Source: Myxococcus dinghuensis (GTDB lineage: Bacteria > Myxococcota > Myxococcia > Myxococcales > Myxococcaceae). From it: DNA of 64,000 nt. Of the stretch, positions 1 to 7,960 are shown in pieces. Every line of letters starts with the position of its first letter. The stretch's first letter is position 1. The stretch lies in the NCBI RefSeq assembly GCF_024198235.1, contig NZ_JAKCFB010000032.1, positions 48,132 through 112,131 on the forward strand, read 5' to 3'. Made by a program: the position numbers and the translations under genes. The notes beneath the pieces were generated by a model. That model saw only the letters and a list, made by a program, of their open reading frames with translations, had not been told where the DNA came from and did not search any database.

Positions 1-950
1 CGGGGGACGACTCCGGGGCCCCGGTAGCCCTGCGGCGTGCCGAGGACGACGTGGGCCCCGACGGAGAAGGGGAGGAGCCCGGTGACCATGCCCGCGTTGA
101 CGTGGAACAGCGGGAGGCCACAGAAGATGTTCTTGCCAGGGCCTACGTTGCGCCCGAGCAGGCGCGAGGCGCTCCAGGCATTGGCCACCTCGTTGCGGTG
201 TCGGCGCACGGCGATCTTCGGCTGGCCCGTGGTGCCGCCCGTGCAGAACAGCGAGGAGCGGTCCTCCGGCGCGATGACCCGGCCGCTGAGCAGGGTGTCG
301 CCGCGCTCCCGGGCGAGGGCGCGGCCGAAGTCCTGGACGCGCACGTGGGCGGGGAGCGCGCCGCGTGCGCCGCGAAGGCCGTGGCGTCGAGCCGCCTCGA
401 GTCTCTGGAGGGCGCGCGCGGCGAATCGCCGGGGGCCTCGCACGTGGTCGGACAGGTCGACGAGGAGTACGTCGCGCACGGACGGCGCCTGTTCGAGCGC
501 GCGGGCCACCTTCGGGAAGACGTCCGTTCCCGGGAAGGGGGCCAACGTCACGACGATTCTGGTGTGGGTCGCGCGCAGCAGGGCGCCGAGGGTGGAGGCC
601 TCCAGCAAGGGATTGATGGCCATCGCCACGCCCGTGGCCTCGCCGCCCCAGAGGACGAAGTGGGTCTCCGGGAGGTTGGGGAGCACGTAGGCGATGACGG
701 TGTCCCGGGTCGCGCCCAGGCGGTGGAAGGCGTTCGCCGCGCGAGTGACCATGGACAGGAGCCCGCTGTAGCTCCAGGTCTCCGGGCGCCGGTGCTCGTC
801 GATGGACAGGAAGAACGACAGCGCGGGGGCGTCGGGTGTTCGTCGCGCGGTGCGCTGGAGCAGCTCGTAGGTGCTGGAGGGAAGGTCGGACGGAAGTCCC
901 TCGGCCTCGATGGCTTCGACGTCCGCGAGCCGCGCGATGCCGGACATCAT
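1..950 (-). CDS. Acyl-CoA synthetase / AMP-dependent ligase, C-terminus cut by window edge
   Basis: This frame stays open from the ATG at 950 to the first base of the window, about 316 codons. It carries the AMP-binding P-loop of the ANL superfamily (CTGGTTGQPK, near residue 240), which in this family adenylates a carboxylate before CoA loading. The usual 500-550 residue length means the C-terminal lid domain lies outside the window. The ATG overlaps the stop of the upstream hydrolase gene (ATGA), and an AGGAGG-like site sits 2-3 nt before it, so translation is probably coupled. It is the last visible gene of a leftward run with a ring-cleavage dioxygenase and a hydrolase, so it may activate an aromatic or cleaved-ring acid. 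Substrate is not readable from sequence. Confidence 0.85.
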   Translation of the reverse strand, partial: MMSGIARLADVEAIEAEGLPSDLPSSTYELLQRTARRTPDAPALSFFLSIDEHRRPETWSYSGLLSMVTRAANAFHRLGATRDTVIAYVLPNLPETHFVLWGGEATGVAMAINPLLEASTLGALLRATHTRIVVTLAPFPGTDVFPKVARALEQAPSVRDVLLVDLSDHVRGPRRFAARALQRLEAARRHGLRGARGALPAHVRVQDFGRALARERGDTLLSGRVIAPEDRSSLFCTGGTTGQPKIAVRRHRNEVANAWSASRLLGRNVGPGKNIFCGLPLFHVNAGMVTGLLPFSVGAHVVLGTPQGYRGPGVVP

Positions 951-1897
951 GCCTCCTGGACCACGCGGTTGCGCTGGAGGCCCAGGTCGATGGCGCCGTC
1001 ACCGCTGCGAATGGTGGCCTCCACGAGCTGACCGGGCTGGAGGTACGGGCGCCGCGCCTGCTGGGCGAAGAAGAGCTCCCACTTCTTCCTCTCCGGGAGG
1101 AGGGCCCCCAGCCGCTGCTTGAGGGGCGAGGGCACCGCGAGCGCGCAGCCCGCGGGCGTACCGGTGGCGAGCAGGTCCCCCGCGGAGAGGTCCTGCACGC
1201 TGGACAGCTCCGTGAGGGTCTCCGCCGGGCCGTACACGAGGTTCCGGGTGCTGTCGCGCTGGCGCACCTGCCCATCCACCCTCAACTCCAGCTCGAGCGC
1301 TCGCAGCCGGGGAAGGTCCTGGGGCTCCAACAGGCACAGGTGCGGGCCCACGGGGCCGAAGGTGCGGAAGCTCTTGCCCTTGTGGAACTGTCCCTCGGGG
1401 ATCTGGATGTCGCGGGCGGAGTAGTCGTTGACGATGACGAGCCCCGCGAGGACCCCGAGCAGGTTCGACTCGGTGAAGGTCTCCGGCCCGGTGATGTCCC
1501 GCCGCAGCACGAGGCCCAGCTCGACCTCGTAGTCGAGGAAGCGCACGCGTCGAGGCCGCACGACGTCGCTGTCCGCGGGCACGATGCAACTGGGGGCCTT
1601 GGTGAAGATCATGTTGAAGTTCTTCACGTCGGGATCGACGCCGGACTCGATCATGTGCTGCCGGTAGTTCGCCCCCTGGCAGACGAAGCGCTGGTTGCGT
1701 GTCACGGGCGACAGCACCGTGATCGCGCTCCGTGGGACGCGCGGCCCGTCGAGTCCGGACAGGCGGGAGACGGGCATCGCGGTGACGAAGTCCCCCGTGG
1801 TGGCGAACTCCCCCGGGACGAGGGCGACCTGGTCCTTTTCGAGCACACCCCACCGGGTGCGTCCCTCGAACGCACAGCGAACGACATTGAGAGCCAT
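947..1897 (-). CDS. Fumarylacetoacetate hydrolase family protein
   Basis: The 316-residue product matches the FAH-family beta fold: a short N-terminal domain, then the metal-binding motif LDYEVELGLV (two Glu ligands, about residue 130) and VNDYSARDIQ (about residue 165, the third acidic ligand). The family hydrolyses or decarboxylates beta-diketo and 2-hydroxymuconate-type acids released by aromatic ring cleavage. It starts 26 nt after the dioxygenase stop and overlaps the next ligase by 4 nt, which supports a catabolic operon. The ATG at 1897 is preceded by AGAGGA at a suitable distance; the frame stays open further upstream, but that extension lacks family similarity and would run into the dioxygenase. 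Acylpyruvase-type or 2-keto-pentenoate hydratase-like activity are alternatives. Confidence 0.85.
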   Translation of the reverse strand: MALNVVRCAFEGRTRWGVLEKDQVALVPGEFATTGDFVTAMPVSRLSGLDGPRVPRSAITVLSPVTRNQRFVCQGANYRQHMIESGVDPDVKNFNMIFTKAPSCIVPADSDVVRPRRVRFLDYEVELGLVLRRDITGPETFTESNLLGVLAGLVIVNDYSARDIQIPEGQFHKGKSFRTFGPVGPHLCLLEPQDLPRLRALELELRVDGQVRQRDSTRNLVYGPAETLTELSSVQDLSAGDLLATGTPAGCALAVPSPLKQRLGALLPERKKWELFFAQQARRPYLQPGQLVEATIRSGDGAIDLGLQRNRVVQEA

Positions 1898-1923
1898 GTG
1901 AGTGAGTCCTCTGGGAGGGGCCG

Positions 1924-2997
1924 TCACCCGAACAGGGTGGCGAGCGTCCTGAGCTTGGAGAGCGAGAGGTCGGGACTGCTGCGCACGTGGCCGAGGATTC
2001 GGGCCAACGTGGCGGGGGAGAGCGGCGGGCGGGTGAAGCTCGCGGGCATGCGAGGGCCCCACTGCGCCATGGCCTCGCGGCTCACGGTGTGGACGCCCAT
2101 GGGGACTTCGGAGGTGAAGAGGTCTCCGTCGCAGTAGTGCTCATGCTTCGCCCCGAACGGGTCCTTCCAATAGTCGAAGACCTGGCTGCCGAGGATGTGT
2201 CGGCCGATGCCCCACGCGTGCGTGTAGCCCCGCTCACGCAGGATGCGCTGGCCCATGCCGACCGCGTCCGCGTCGACCACCTCGTAGGCGCTGTGGCTGT
2301 ACGTGGGCATCACGCCCTGCGCGAGCGCGAGCGTGTGGTGGTCCGCGGGCGTCGCGCCCAGGTCGAGCCGGAGGAACGTGACGGCGGGAGAGCCATCCGG
2401 CAGCACCTGCACGTCGGACGGGATGAGCCCGAAGTGCTGCGTGTACCAGGCGCACGTCGCCTGGTAGTCGGCGACCTCCAGCACGACGTGGCCCAGGCGG
2501 AGCACCTCGGGGGGGGACTCAGGGAGCCGCTGGGTGGCGTTGATGCGCGTGGGCGCGTCCAGGTTGAGCGGCAGGGGCGCGCGATGGGGCAGGACTGTCG
2601 CGGGCTCGCGTCCGCAGACGGCCTCGACCTGGAAACCGGAGGGGTCCGTGAGTCGCACGACGGCGCCACCGCCGGGGCCTTCGAGCGGCTCGATGCCGGA
2701 CGCGCCGGGCAGTTGGGTGAGCGCGGCGAGCTCTCGACGCGAGGCCACCTCGAAGCCCAGCCCCACGAAGCGCGCGCGCCTCCCCACGTCGACGCGGTAG
2801 CAGTACGCAGCGGCGTCCGCCGCGCGGTAGAACGACGCCTCGCCGGACCGTCCCGCGAACGGGAGACCGAAGTCGGTGAGGAAGCGCTCCGTGTCGGCGC
2901 CGTTCGGACGCTCGAAGCGCAGGAAGGCGAGACTGCGTGCCTTCGTTGTCGGGTTCGGATGGCGCGCGGGTTGCGGCGTCTGGAGCGTGGGCGTCAT
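1924..2997 (-). CDS. Two-domain extradiol ring-cleavage dioxygenase (VOC fold)
   Basis: The 357-residue product has two tandem vicinal-oxygen-chelate modules. The C-terminal one holds the expected 2-His-1-Glu iron site: H170 (RLGHVVLEV), H235 (SHSAYEV) and E286 (KHEHYCDGD). The N-terminal module lacks these ligands, as in other type I extradiol enzymes. Such enzymes open a catechol next to its two hydroxyls with O2, producing a substrate for FAH-type hydrolases like the neighbour. Its ATG overlaps the TetR gene stop (ATGA), so it is co-transcribed with its likely regulator. A G8 run lies inside the gene near 2509. The substrate is likely a substituted catechol made by the divergent hydroxylases (inference). 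Confidence 0.85.
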   Translation of the reverse strand: MTPTLQTPQPARHPNPTTKARSLAFLRFERPNGADTERFLTDFGLPFAGRSGEASFYRAADAAAYCYRVDVGRRARFVGLGFEVASRRELAALTQLPGASGIEPLEGPGGGAVVRLTDPSGFQVEAVCGREPATVLPHRAPLPLNLDAPTRINATQRLPESPPEVLRLGHVVLEVADYQATCAWYTQHFGLIPSDVQVLPDGSPAVTFLRLDLGATPADHHTLALAQGVMPTYSHSAYEVVDADAVGMGQRILRERGYTHAWGIGRHILGSQVFDYWKDPFGAKHEHYCDGDLFTSEVPMGVHTVSREAMAQWGPRMPASFTRPPLSPATLARILGHVRSSPDLSLSKLRTLATLFG

Positions 2998-3620
2998 GCC
3001 AGGCCTCCGGGAGGTGGGAGCGCGGGCAGCTCCGTGGTGGAGAGCCGGAGGGCCTCGTCCGGCGGGACGCCCAGGGCTCGCAGGTAGAGCTCCGCGGTCT
3101 CCGCGCCCGCGTCGCGCCAGGTGCGGTGCCCCTCGAGCACCAGCGCCATCGCGGCGAGCACCCCGCCGCCGAGCAGGGCGATGGCCGAGGGGAACTGCTC
3201 CGGCCTCAACGAGAACCGGCCGCGCTCCATGCCCAACGCCATGTCGCTCGCGGGCGGGCCGCTCCACAGTCCCTGGAGGGTGGGGGTGCTGACCGCGAAG
3301 CGGACGAGGAAGCGACCCCAGTGTGGCTCTTCATGCGCCCGCCGCACGAAGAAGCGGATGCCGTTGGCGAGTCGCTGCGCGGGATCCGCCGTCTGCTCGA
3401 AGCTCGCGGTGACGCGCTCGTGCATCTCGTCCGCCAGCCGCGTGGCCACCTGCTGGAACAGCGAATCGACCGACTCGAAGTGGTTGTAGACGGTGCCTCG
3501 CGCCACCCCCGCGGCGTCCGCCAGCTCCTTCACCGTGAGCTGGGTCACGCCCTTCTCGGCGAAGAGCCGAAGCGCGGCGTCATGGATGCGAACCTGGGCG
3601 ACATTCATGGACTTGAACAT
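2994..3620 (-). CDS. TetR-family transcriptional regulator
   Basis: The 208-residue product opens with a typical TetR helix-turn-helix: AALRLFAEKGVTQLTV, then VARGTVYNHFESVDSLF at residues 39-55. The C-terminal ligand domain is unassigned. It is the first gene of the leftward catabolic run and is divergent from two FAD hydroxylases. One of two matching palindromes in the intergenic region overlaps its own start codon, and the other lies before the hydroxylase gene, so it probably represses both directions until a pathway compound binds. A second in-frame ATG at 3608 is possible; neither start has a convincing ribosome-binding site. Confidence 0.9.
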   Translation of the reverse strand: MFKSMNVAQVRIHDAALRLFAEKGVTQLTVKELADAAGVARGTVYNHFESVDSLFQQVATRLADEMHERVTASFEQTADPAQRLANGIRFFVRRAHEEPHWGRFLVRFAVSTPTLQGLWSGPPASDMALGMERGRFSLRPEQFPSAIALLGGGVLAAMALVLEGHRTWRDAGAETAELYLRALGVPPDEALRLSTTELPALPPPGGLA

Positions 3621-3630
3621 GCGTGTTCAA
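3613..3630. promoter_or_regulatory. Probable TetR operator 1
   Basis: TTGAACATGCGTGTTCAA is a perfect palindrome with 7-bp arms and a 4-bp centre. It overlaps the start codon of the TetR gene. The same arm TGAACA-N4-TGTTCA recurs 53 bp away, as expected for a repressor controlling a divergent promoter region. Confidence 0.65.
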
Positions 3631-3636
3631 AATTGA

Positions 3637-3665
3637 TTCGTCAAGTTCAACATTGGCTTGACGAA
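3637..3665. promoter_or_regulatory. Mirrored -35 elements of a divergent promoter region
   Basis: A 9-bp inverted repeat, TTCGTCAAG (3637-3645) and CTTGACGAA (3657-3665), places a TTGACG hexamer on each strand. They can serve as -35 boxes for the TetR operon (minus) and the hydroxylase operon (plus). The A/T-rich stretch at 3681-3689 could hold a weak -10 for the plus strand. The TTGACG spacing is seen; promoter use is inferred. Confidence 0.45.
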
Positions 3666-3666
3666 A

Positions 3667-3682
3667 TGAACACTCGTGTTCA
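3667..3682. promoter_or_regulatory. Probable TetR operator 2
   Basis: TGAACACTCGTGTTCA repeats the 6-bp arms of operator 1 (3613-3630) with a different 4-bp centre. It lies just downstream of the plus-strand TTGACG, in the expected -35/-10 spacer, where a bound repressor would block polymerase. Confidence 0.65.
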
Positions 3683-3695
3683 ATTTTATCCCATC

Positions 3696-5297
3696 ATGGT
3701 CATCGATTCCTCAGGAGTGCTCCACGACGTGGTGGTGGTGGGGTTGGGCCCGACGGGGGCCATGCTCGGCAACCTGCTGGGCAGGGAAGGCTGCTCGGTG
3801 GTGGGGCTGGAGCGGGAGGACGACATCTACTTCGCGCCTCGCGCCGTGCACTTCGACGACGAGGTCATGCGCGTCTTCCAGGGCGTGGGGTTGGCCTCGG
3901 AGATTGCCCGGACGAGCGAGCCCTTCACGCAGATGGAGTTCCTGTTGAAGCCGGGGACGGAGCCGGTGATGCGCACCACCATCGGCTCGCAGGACGGGCG
4001 GCACGGATATGCGGGGGCGTACTGGTTCCACCAGCCGACCCTGGAGGGACATTTCCACGCGGGGCTGGCGCGGTATCCCCACGTGAAGGTCCACCGGGGC
4101 ATGGAGGTGACGAGCGTCGTCGACCAGGGTGGGCACGTGGAGGTGCGCGCGCGGTCCCGCTCGGGCGAGGAGCACCTCTTCCGCGCGCGCTACGTCGTGG
4201 GCTGTGACGGGGCGCGGAGCATGGTCCGTCGTGAGGCGGCGCTGCCCCTGGTCAGCGCGGACTTCGACGAGGCCTGGGTCGTCGTCGATACGAAGACGCG
4301 GACGGGGCAGAAGCACCCGGACCTGCCACGCCATCATCGGCAGATCTGCGACCCGCGGCAGCCGGTGACGTACGTGCCCCTGGCGGGCCCTCACTACGAA
4401 TGGCAGTTCATGGTGATGGGGGGCCTGTCGGAGCGGGAGGCCACCGACCCGGTGCGGGTGCGGGAGCAACTGCGCGGCTTCGTCGACCTCGACACCGTCG
4501 AGCTGGTCCGCATCGCGTACTACAAGTTCCACGCGCTCTGGGCGCCGGACTGGCGGGCGGGGCGCATCCTGCTCGCGGGAGACGCCGCCCATCAGATGCC
4601 GCCGTTCCTGGGGCAGGGGATGTGCGCGGGCATCCGGGACGCCGTGAGCCTGGCGTGGCGCCTGCGGCTGTTGCTCCGAGGGCTCGGGGATGAGCGGCTG
4701 CTCGACGACTACCAGGCGGAGCGCTCGACGCACGTGCGGCACATCATCGAGGGCGCGATGTACCTCGGTCGCGTCATCCAGACGCGAAGCAGGCTCGTCG
4801 GCTTCCTGCGTGACTGGCTGCTGTTCCGTCCGACCGAGGCACTCGCGCCGCTCAAGCGACTCGCGTATCGGCACGCCAACCGCAAGCGCCCCCTCGAGAC
4901 GGGGTACCTCCTGAAGGGCAGCACCTGCGCGGGCGAACTGCCCCCCCAACCGTGGGTGCTGAGACGGGATGGCGCGGAGGTCCTGTTGGACGAGACCCTG
5001 GGCACGGACTTCACGCTGCTCGCGCGCTCGCGGTTGCTCGACACGCCCGAGGCACGGGCCTCGGTTTCGTTGCTGCGGGAGCGGTTGCCGCTGGAGGTCC
5101 GGGACTTCGGCCCTGGCGCCGAGCTGGGAGACCGCGACGGCGTGCTGACGGCGTGGTTCACGGAGAAGGACCTCGACTTCGTGCTGCTGCGGCCGGACCG
5201 GTACGTCCTGGGGGCTGGCCGGTTGGCGGACCTGGGGCGCGTGGTGGAGTTCGCGTTGAGCCGATTCACCCCGGTGGCGATGCGGGAGGCCGCATGA
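3696..5297 (+). CDS. FAD-dependent aromatic hydroxylase (MhpA-like)
   Basis: The 533-residue product is a class A flavin monooxygenase. It shows the N-terminal dinucleotide motif VVVVGLGPTGAMLGNLLG, the middle motif VVGCDGARSMVRR and the FAD motif GDAAHQMPPFLGQGM, whose PPFLGQGM form is typical of 3-(3-hydroxyphenyl)propionate hydroxylases (MhpA, about 550 residues). A thioredoxin-like C-terminal domain follows. It probably adds an ortho hydroxyl to a phenolic acid using NAD(P)H and O2, creating the catechol cleaved by the divergent dioxygenase. The ATG at 3696 was chosen because the in-frame ATG at 3666 would overlap operator 2. Substrate specificity is inferred from family and context only. 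Confidence 0.85.
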   Translation: MVIDSSGVLHDVVVVGLGPTGAMLGNLLGREGCSVVGLEREDDIYFAPRAVHFDDEVMRVFQGVGLASEIARTSEPFTQMEFLLKPGTEPVMRTTIGSQDGRHGYAGAYWFHQPTLEGHFHAGLARYPHVKVHRGMEVTSVVDQGGHVEVRARSRSGEEHLFRARYVVGCDGARSMVRREAALPLVSADFDEAWVVVDTKTRTGQKHPDLPRHHRQICDPRQPVTYVPLAGPHYEWQFMVMGGLSEREATDPVRVREQLRGFVDLDTVELVRIAYYKFHALWAPDWRAGRILLAGDAAHQMPPFLGQGMCAGIRDAVSLAWRLRLLLRGLGDERLLDDYQAERSTHVRHIIEGAMYLGRVIQTRSRLVGFLRDWLLFRPTEALAPLKRLAYRHANRKRPLETGYLLKGSTCAGELPPQPWVLRRDGAEVLLDETLGTDFTLLARSRLLDTPEARASVSLLRERLPLEVRDFGPGAELGDRDGVLTAWFTEKDLDFVLLRPDRYVLGAGRLADLGRVVEFALSRFTPVAMREAA

Positions 5298-6940
5298 ACG
5301 AGACACCCGTGCTCATCGTCGGCGGTGGACCGGTGGGGCTCACGCTCGCGCTGGCCTTGAGCCGACAGGGCGTCCGCTCCACGGTCGTCAACGACCGGAA
5401 GGAGACGACGCGTCACCCCAAGCTGGACGTGGTCAACTGCCGCTCGATGGAGATCTTCCGGCAGCTCGGGCTGGACGAGAAGATCCGCGCGGCGGGAAAC
5501 CCGCTCGATGCCAACCAGTACTCGGCCATCGCCGCGTCGGTGAAGGGGCCCGTGTACACGGTGATGCGGGAGCGTCACCTCATCTACCAACCTGTCGAGA
5601 CGGCCCGGACGCTCATCCGGGAATGCACGGACGGGAGCCTGCCGCTCGAGTCGATGCAGCGCATCGCCCAGATGCACCTGGAGCCGGTGCTGCTCGCCGA
5701 AGCGCGCGCCGATCCGAACATCGACGTGCGCTTCGGTGCTCGCCTCTTCGGCTTCGAGCAGGATGCCACGGGGGTGACGGCGCTCGTCCACGACGTGGAC
5801 ACCCGCGCGCAACAGCACCACCGGGCCCGCTACCTCATCGGCTGCGACGGTCCATCGAGTCGGGTCCGCAACTTCCTCAACATCGACTACGACGGGACGC
5901 GGGACCTGATGGGCGAGCTGTTCATCATCCACCTGCGGTCCAAGGCCATCGCGGGCCTCTTCCCGAACGGGCAGCCGTACTGGCACACGTGGCTGTCCCG
6001 CCCCGGCTTCAGCGGCCTGCTGGTGTCGCCCGACGCGAGCCGGGACGACTACGTGCTCCACCGCCCCTTCGGTCCACGCCCGGGCGAGTCGCTCGAGGAC
6101 ATCGTGGACGCGGCGCTGGGCACCCAGGTGCCCTATGACATCGTGCAGAGCGGACCGTGGCGCCCGCAGTTCCTCGTCGCGAAGTCCTTCGGTCGTCACC
6201 GCGTCTTCCTCGCGGGCGACGCCACGCACCAGTACATGCCGACGGGCGGGCTGGGCATGAACACGGGCGTGACGGAGGCCCACAACCTGGCGTGGAAGCT
6301 GGCCGCGACGCTCGCGGGCTGGGGCGGTCCGAAGTTGCTGCCGAGCTACGAGGCCGAGCGCCTGCCCGTGGCCCGGAGGAACCGCGAGCACGTGAAGAAG
6401 TGCGCCGCCGCCGCGTTCGAGTCCCAGTTCCAGACGAGCGCCGCGGTGCTGGCGCCGGGCGCCGTGGGCGAGGCCGCGCGGGCCCTGGTCGCCCGCGAGT
6501 TCGAGGCCCGGACGTCACGTCTCTACGAGTCGCTCGGCGCGGAGTTGGGGTATCGCTACGGCGACTCCCCCATCATCGCGAGGGAGGAGGGCAGGGAGCC
6601 GCCCTGTGACGAGGTGGCGTACCTGCCCACGACGTGGCCCGGCGCGCGGCTGCCGAGCGCCTTCCGCGATGATGGGCAGGCGGTGTTCGACCTGCTGGAC
6701 GCGAGCGGGTTCACACTCCTCGCCGCGTCGTCCGCGAGGAACGAAGCGGAGCGGTTGACCCTCGCCGCGCGTGAGGCCGGGGTCCCGCTCAGGCAGGTCC
6801 TCCTCGAGGAGCCGAGGTTGAGGCAGCTCTACGAACGTCCCCTCGTGCTGGTGCGGCCCGACCAGCACGTCTGCTTCCGGGGCGAGACGCTCCCGTCCGA
6901 GCCGCGTCGGCTCATCGACCTGATTCGCGGAGCCGCATGA
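5294..6940 (+). CDS. Second FAD-dependent monooxygenase (PheA/TfdB-like)
   Basis: The 548-residue product is another class A flavin hydroxylase, with VLIVGGGPVGLTLALALS at the N-terminus, YLIGCDGPSSRVR in the middle and FLAGDATHQYMPTGGLGMN as the FAD motif. The GGLGMN ending resembles the 2,4-dichlorophenol/rubromycin-type hydroxylase branch and differs from the MhpA-like neighbour, so the two probably act on different intermediates. Its ATG overlaps the upstream stop by 4 nt (ATGA), so the pair is translationally coupled. A natural-product tailoring role is possible for this branch, but the ring-cleavage genes next door favour catabolism. Confidence 0.85.
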   Translation: MNETPVLIVGGGPVGLTLALALSRQGVRSTVVNDRKETTRHPKLDVVNCRSMEIFRQLGLDEKIRAAGNPLDANQYSAIAASVKGPVYTVMRERHLIYQPVETARTLIRECTDGSLPLESMQRIAQMHLEPVLLAEARADPNIDVRFGARLFGFEQDATGVTALVHDVDTRAQQHHRARYLIGCDGPSSRVRNFLNIDYDGTRDLMGELFIIHLRSKAIAGLFPNGQPYWHTWLSRPGFSGLLVSPDASRDDYVLHRPFGPRPGESLEDIVDAALGTQVPYDIVQSGPWRPQFLVAKSFGRHRVFLAGDATHQYMPTGGLGMNTGVTEAHNLAWKLAATLAGWGGPKLLPSYEAERLPVARRNREHVKKCAAAAFESQFQTSAAVLAPGAVGEAARALVAREFEARTSRLYESLGAELGYRYGDSPIIAREEGREPPCDEVAYLPTTWPGARLPSAFRDDGQAVFDLLDASGFTLLAASSARNEAERLTLAAREAGVPLRQVLLEEPRLRQLYERPLVLVRPDQHVCFRGETLPSEPRRLIDLIRGAA

Positions 6941-6941
6941 C

Positions 6942-7322
6942 ATGCAAGCATTCCTGGGTGACCTGAAGCTGCGAGCGCTGCTCCTGGCGACGGAGCGGTT
7001 GATGCTCCGCGCGCGCGCTCGCTCCGAGCGCGTCCGGCAACTCGTCGACGAGGCGTCCCACGTCCTGCAGATCCGCACCGAGTCCGGCTGCGGGGGCTAC
7101 TTCGAGGTGCGGCAGGGCCGGGTGCGGATGCGCTTCGGCCTCCACGAGGCGCCCGACTTCACGCAGACCTGGAAGGATGGCGGTGACGCGGTCCGCGCGC
7201 TGACGAGCCGCGACGAGGCGGACCTCGCGCGGGCCTTCGAGGCGGGGGCGTGCCGAATGTCCGGGAGCTTCCTGGTCGCGCTCTGGTTCAACGAAGTGAT
7301 GAAGCTTGCGCGTCCTCGCTGA
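6942..7322 (+). CDS. SCP2-like sterol/lipid-binding domain protein
   Basis: This 126-residue protein starts one base after the second hydroxylase stop, so it belongs to the same operon. Its central and C-terminal pattern (FEVRQGRVRMRFG, then ADLARAFEAGACRMSG and a final helix ALWFNEVMKLA) resembles the SCP2 sterol-carrier fold, which binds lipophilic ligands. There is no signal peptide or membrane segment. It could present a hydrophobic substrate or acyl intermediate to the pathway enzymes, which would fit a bulky or lipid-like aromatic. The family assignment is by pattern only and moderately secure. Confidence 0.55.
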   Translation: MQAFLGDLKLRALLLATERLMLRARARSERVRQLVDEASHVLQIRTESGCGGYFEVRQGRVRMRFGLHEAPDFTQTWKDGGDAVRALTSRDEADLARAFEAGACRMSGSFLVALWFNEVMKLARPR

Positions 7323-7392
7323 CTGTGCGCACGCCGCGGCTCGCGGGATTGGAGAGGCGGACCCGAGGCGCACCGGTTAGGCTGCGCGCGCG

Positions 7393-7959
7393 ATGTCCAC
7401 CCCGAACCCCGCCTTCGCGCGAGTGACGACCGCGCGGCTCCTGCTGCGCGCCGTGCGCGACGATGACCTGGACGTCATCTACCAGCTCCACGTGGACCCC
7501 GAGACGAGTCGATTCGACGCGACCGGGGCGCTGACGTCGATGGCCGAGGCGCGCGAGTTGTTGGCGCGCTGGCAGGCAGACTGGTCCCGGGAGGGCCTGG
7601 GCTACTGGATGGTGGAGCGGCTGGACGCGCCGGGCCTCGTCGTGGGCGTGGGCGGTGTGCGCCACAAGGAGATCGAGGGAGAGCGGGTGTTGAACCTCGC
7701 CTATCGCTTCTCTCCGCGGGCCTGGGGGCAGGGGTACGCGACGGAGGTCGCCCGCGCCGCGCTGGACCTCTCCGCCCGGTACGTTCCGGACGTGCCGCTG
7801 GTCGCCATCATCAGCCCGGTGAACGGACCGTCATTGCGCGTCGCGCAGCGGCTGGGCCTGCGGCTGGAGCGCGTCATCTCGTACCTGGGGAGCGACAACG
7901 GCCTGTACCGTGTCGCCGGCCCTGGCGGCGTTCGACCCTCTGGGTCGGGAGTCATCTGA
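7393..7959 (+). CDS. GNAT N-acetyltransferase, RimJ/RimL type
   Basis: The 188-residue product has the order typical of the RimJ/RimL branch: TARLLLRAVRDDDLD at the N-terminus, YWMVERL and VVGVGGVRHKE in the core, YRFSPRAWGQGYATEVARAAL as the acetyl-CoA loop (consensus Q/RxxGxG/A as WGQGYA), and VNGPSLRVAQRLGLRLE near the C-terminus. The substrate may be a protein N-terminus or a small amine and cannot be read from sequence. It begins 70 nt after the catabolic operon and is followed after 1 nt by the pentapeptide-repeat gene, so these two are likely one unit. Confidence 0.85.
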   Translation: MSTPNPAFARVTTARLLLRAVRDDDLDVIYQLHVDPETSRFDATGALTSMAEARELLARWQADWSREGLGYWMVERLDAPGLVVGVGGVRHKEIEGERVLNLAYRFSPRAWGQGYATEVARAALDLSARYVPDVPLVAIISPVNGPSLRVAQRLGLRLERVISYLGSDNGLYRVAGPGGVRPSGSGVI

Positions 7960-7960
7960 C

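Noticed and set aside
1..7322. Natural-product (PKS/NRPS) tailoring cluster
   Set aside because: No PKS, NRPS, terpene or transporter genes are nearby; ring-cleavage enzymes fit catabolism better.
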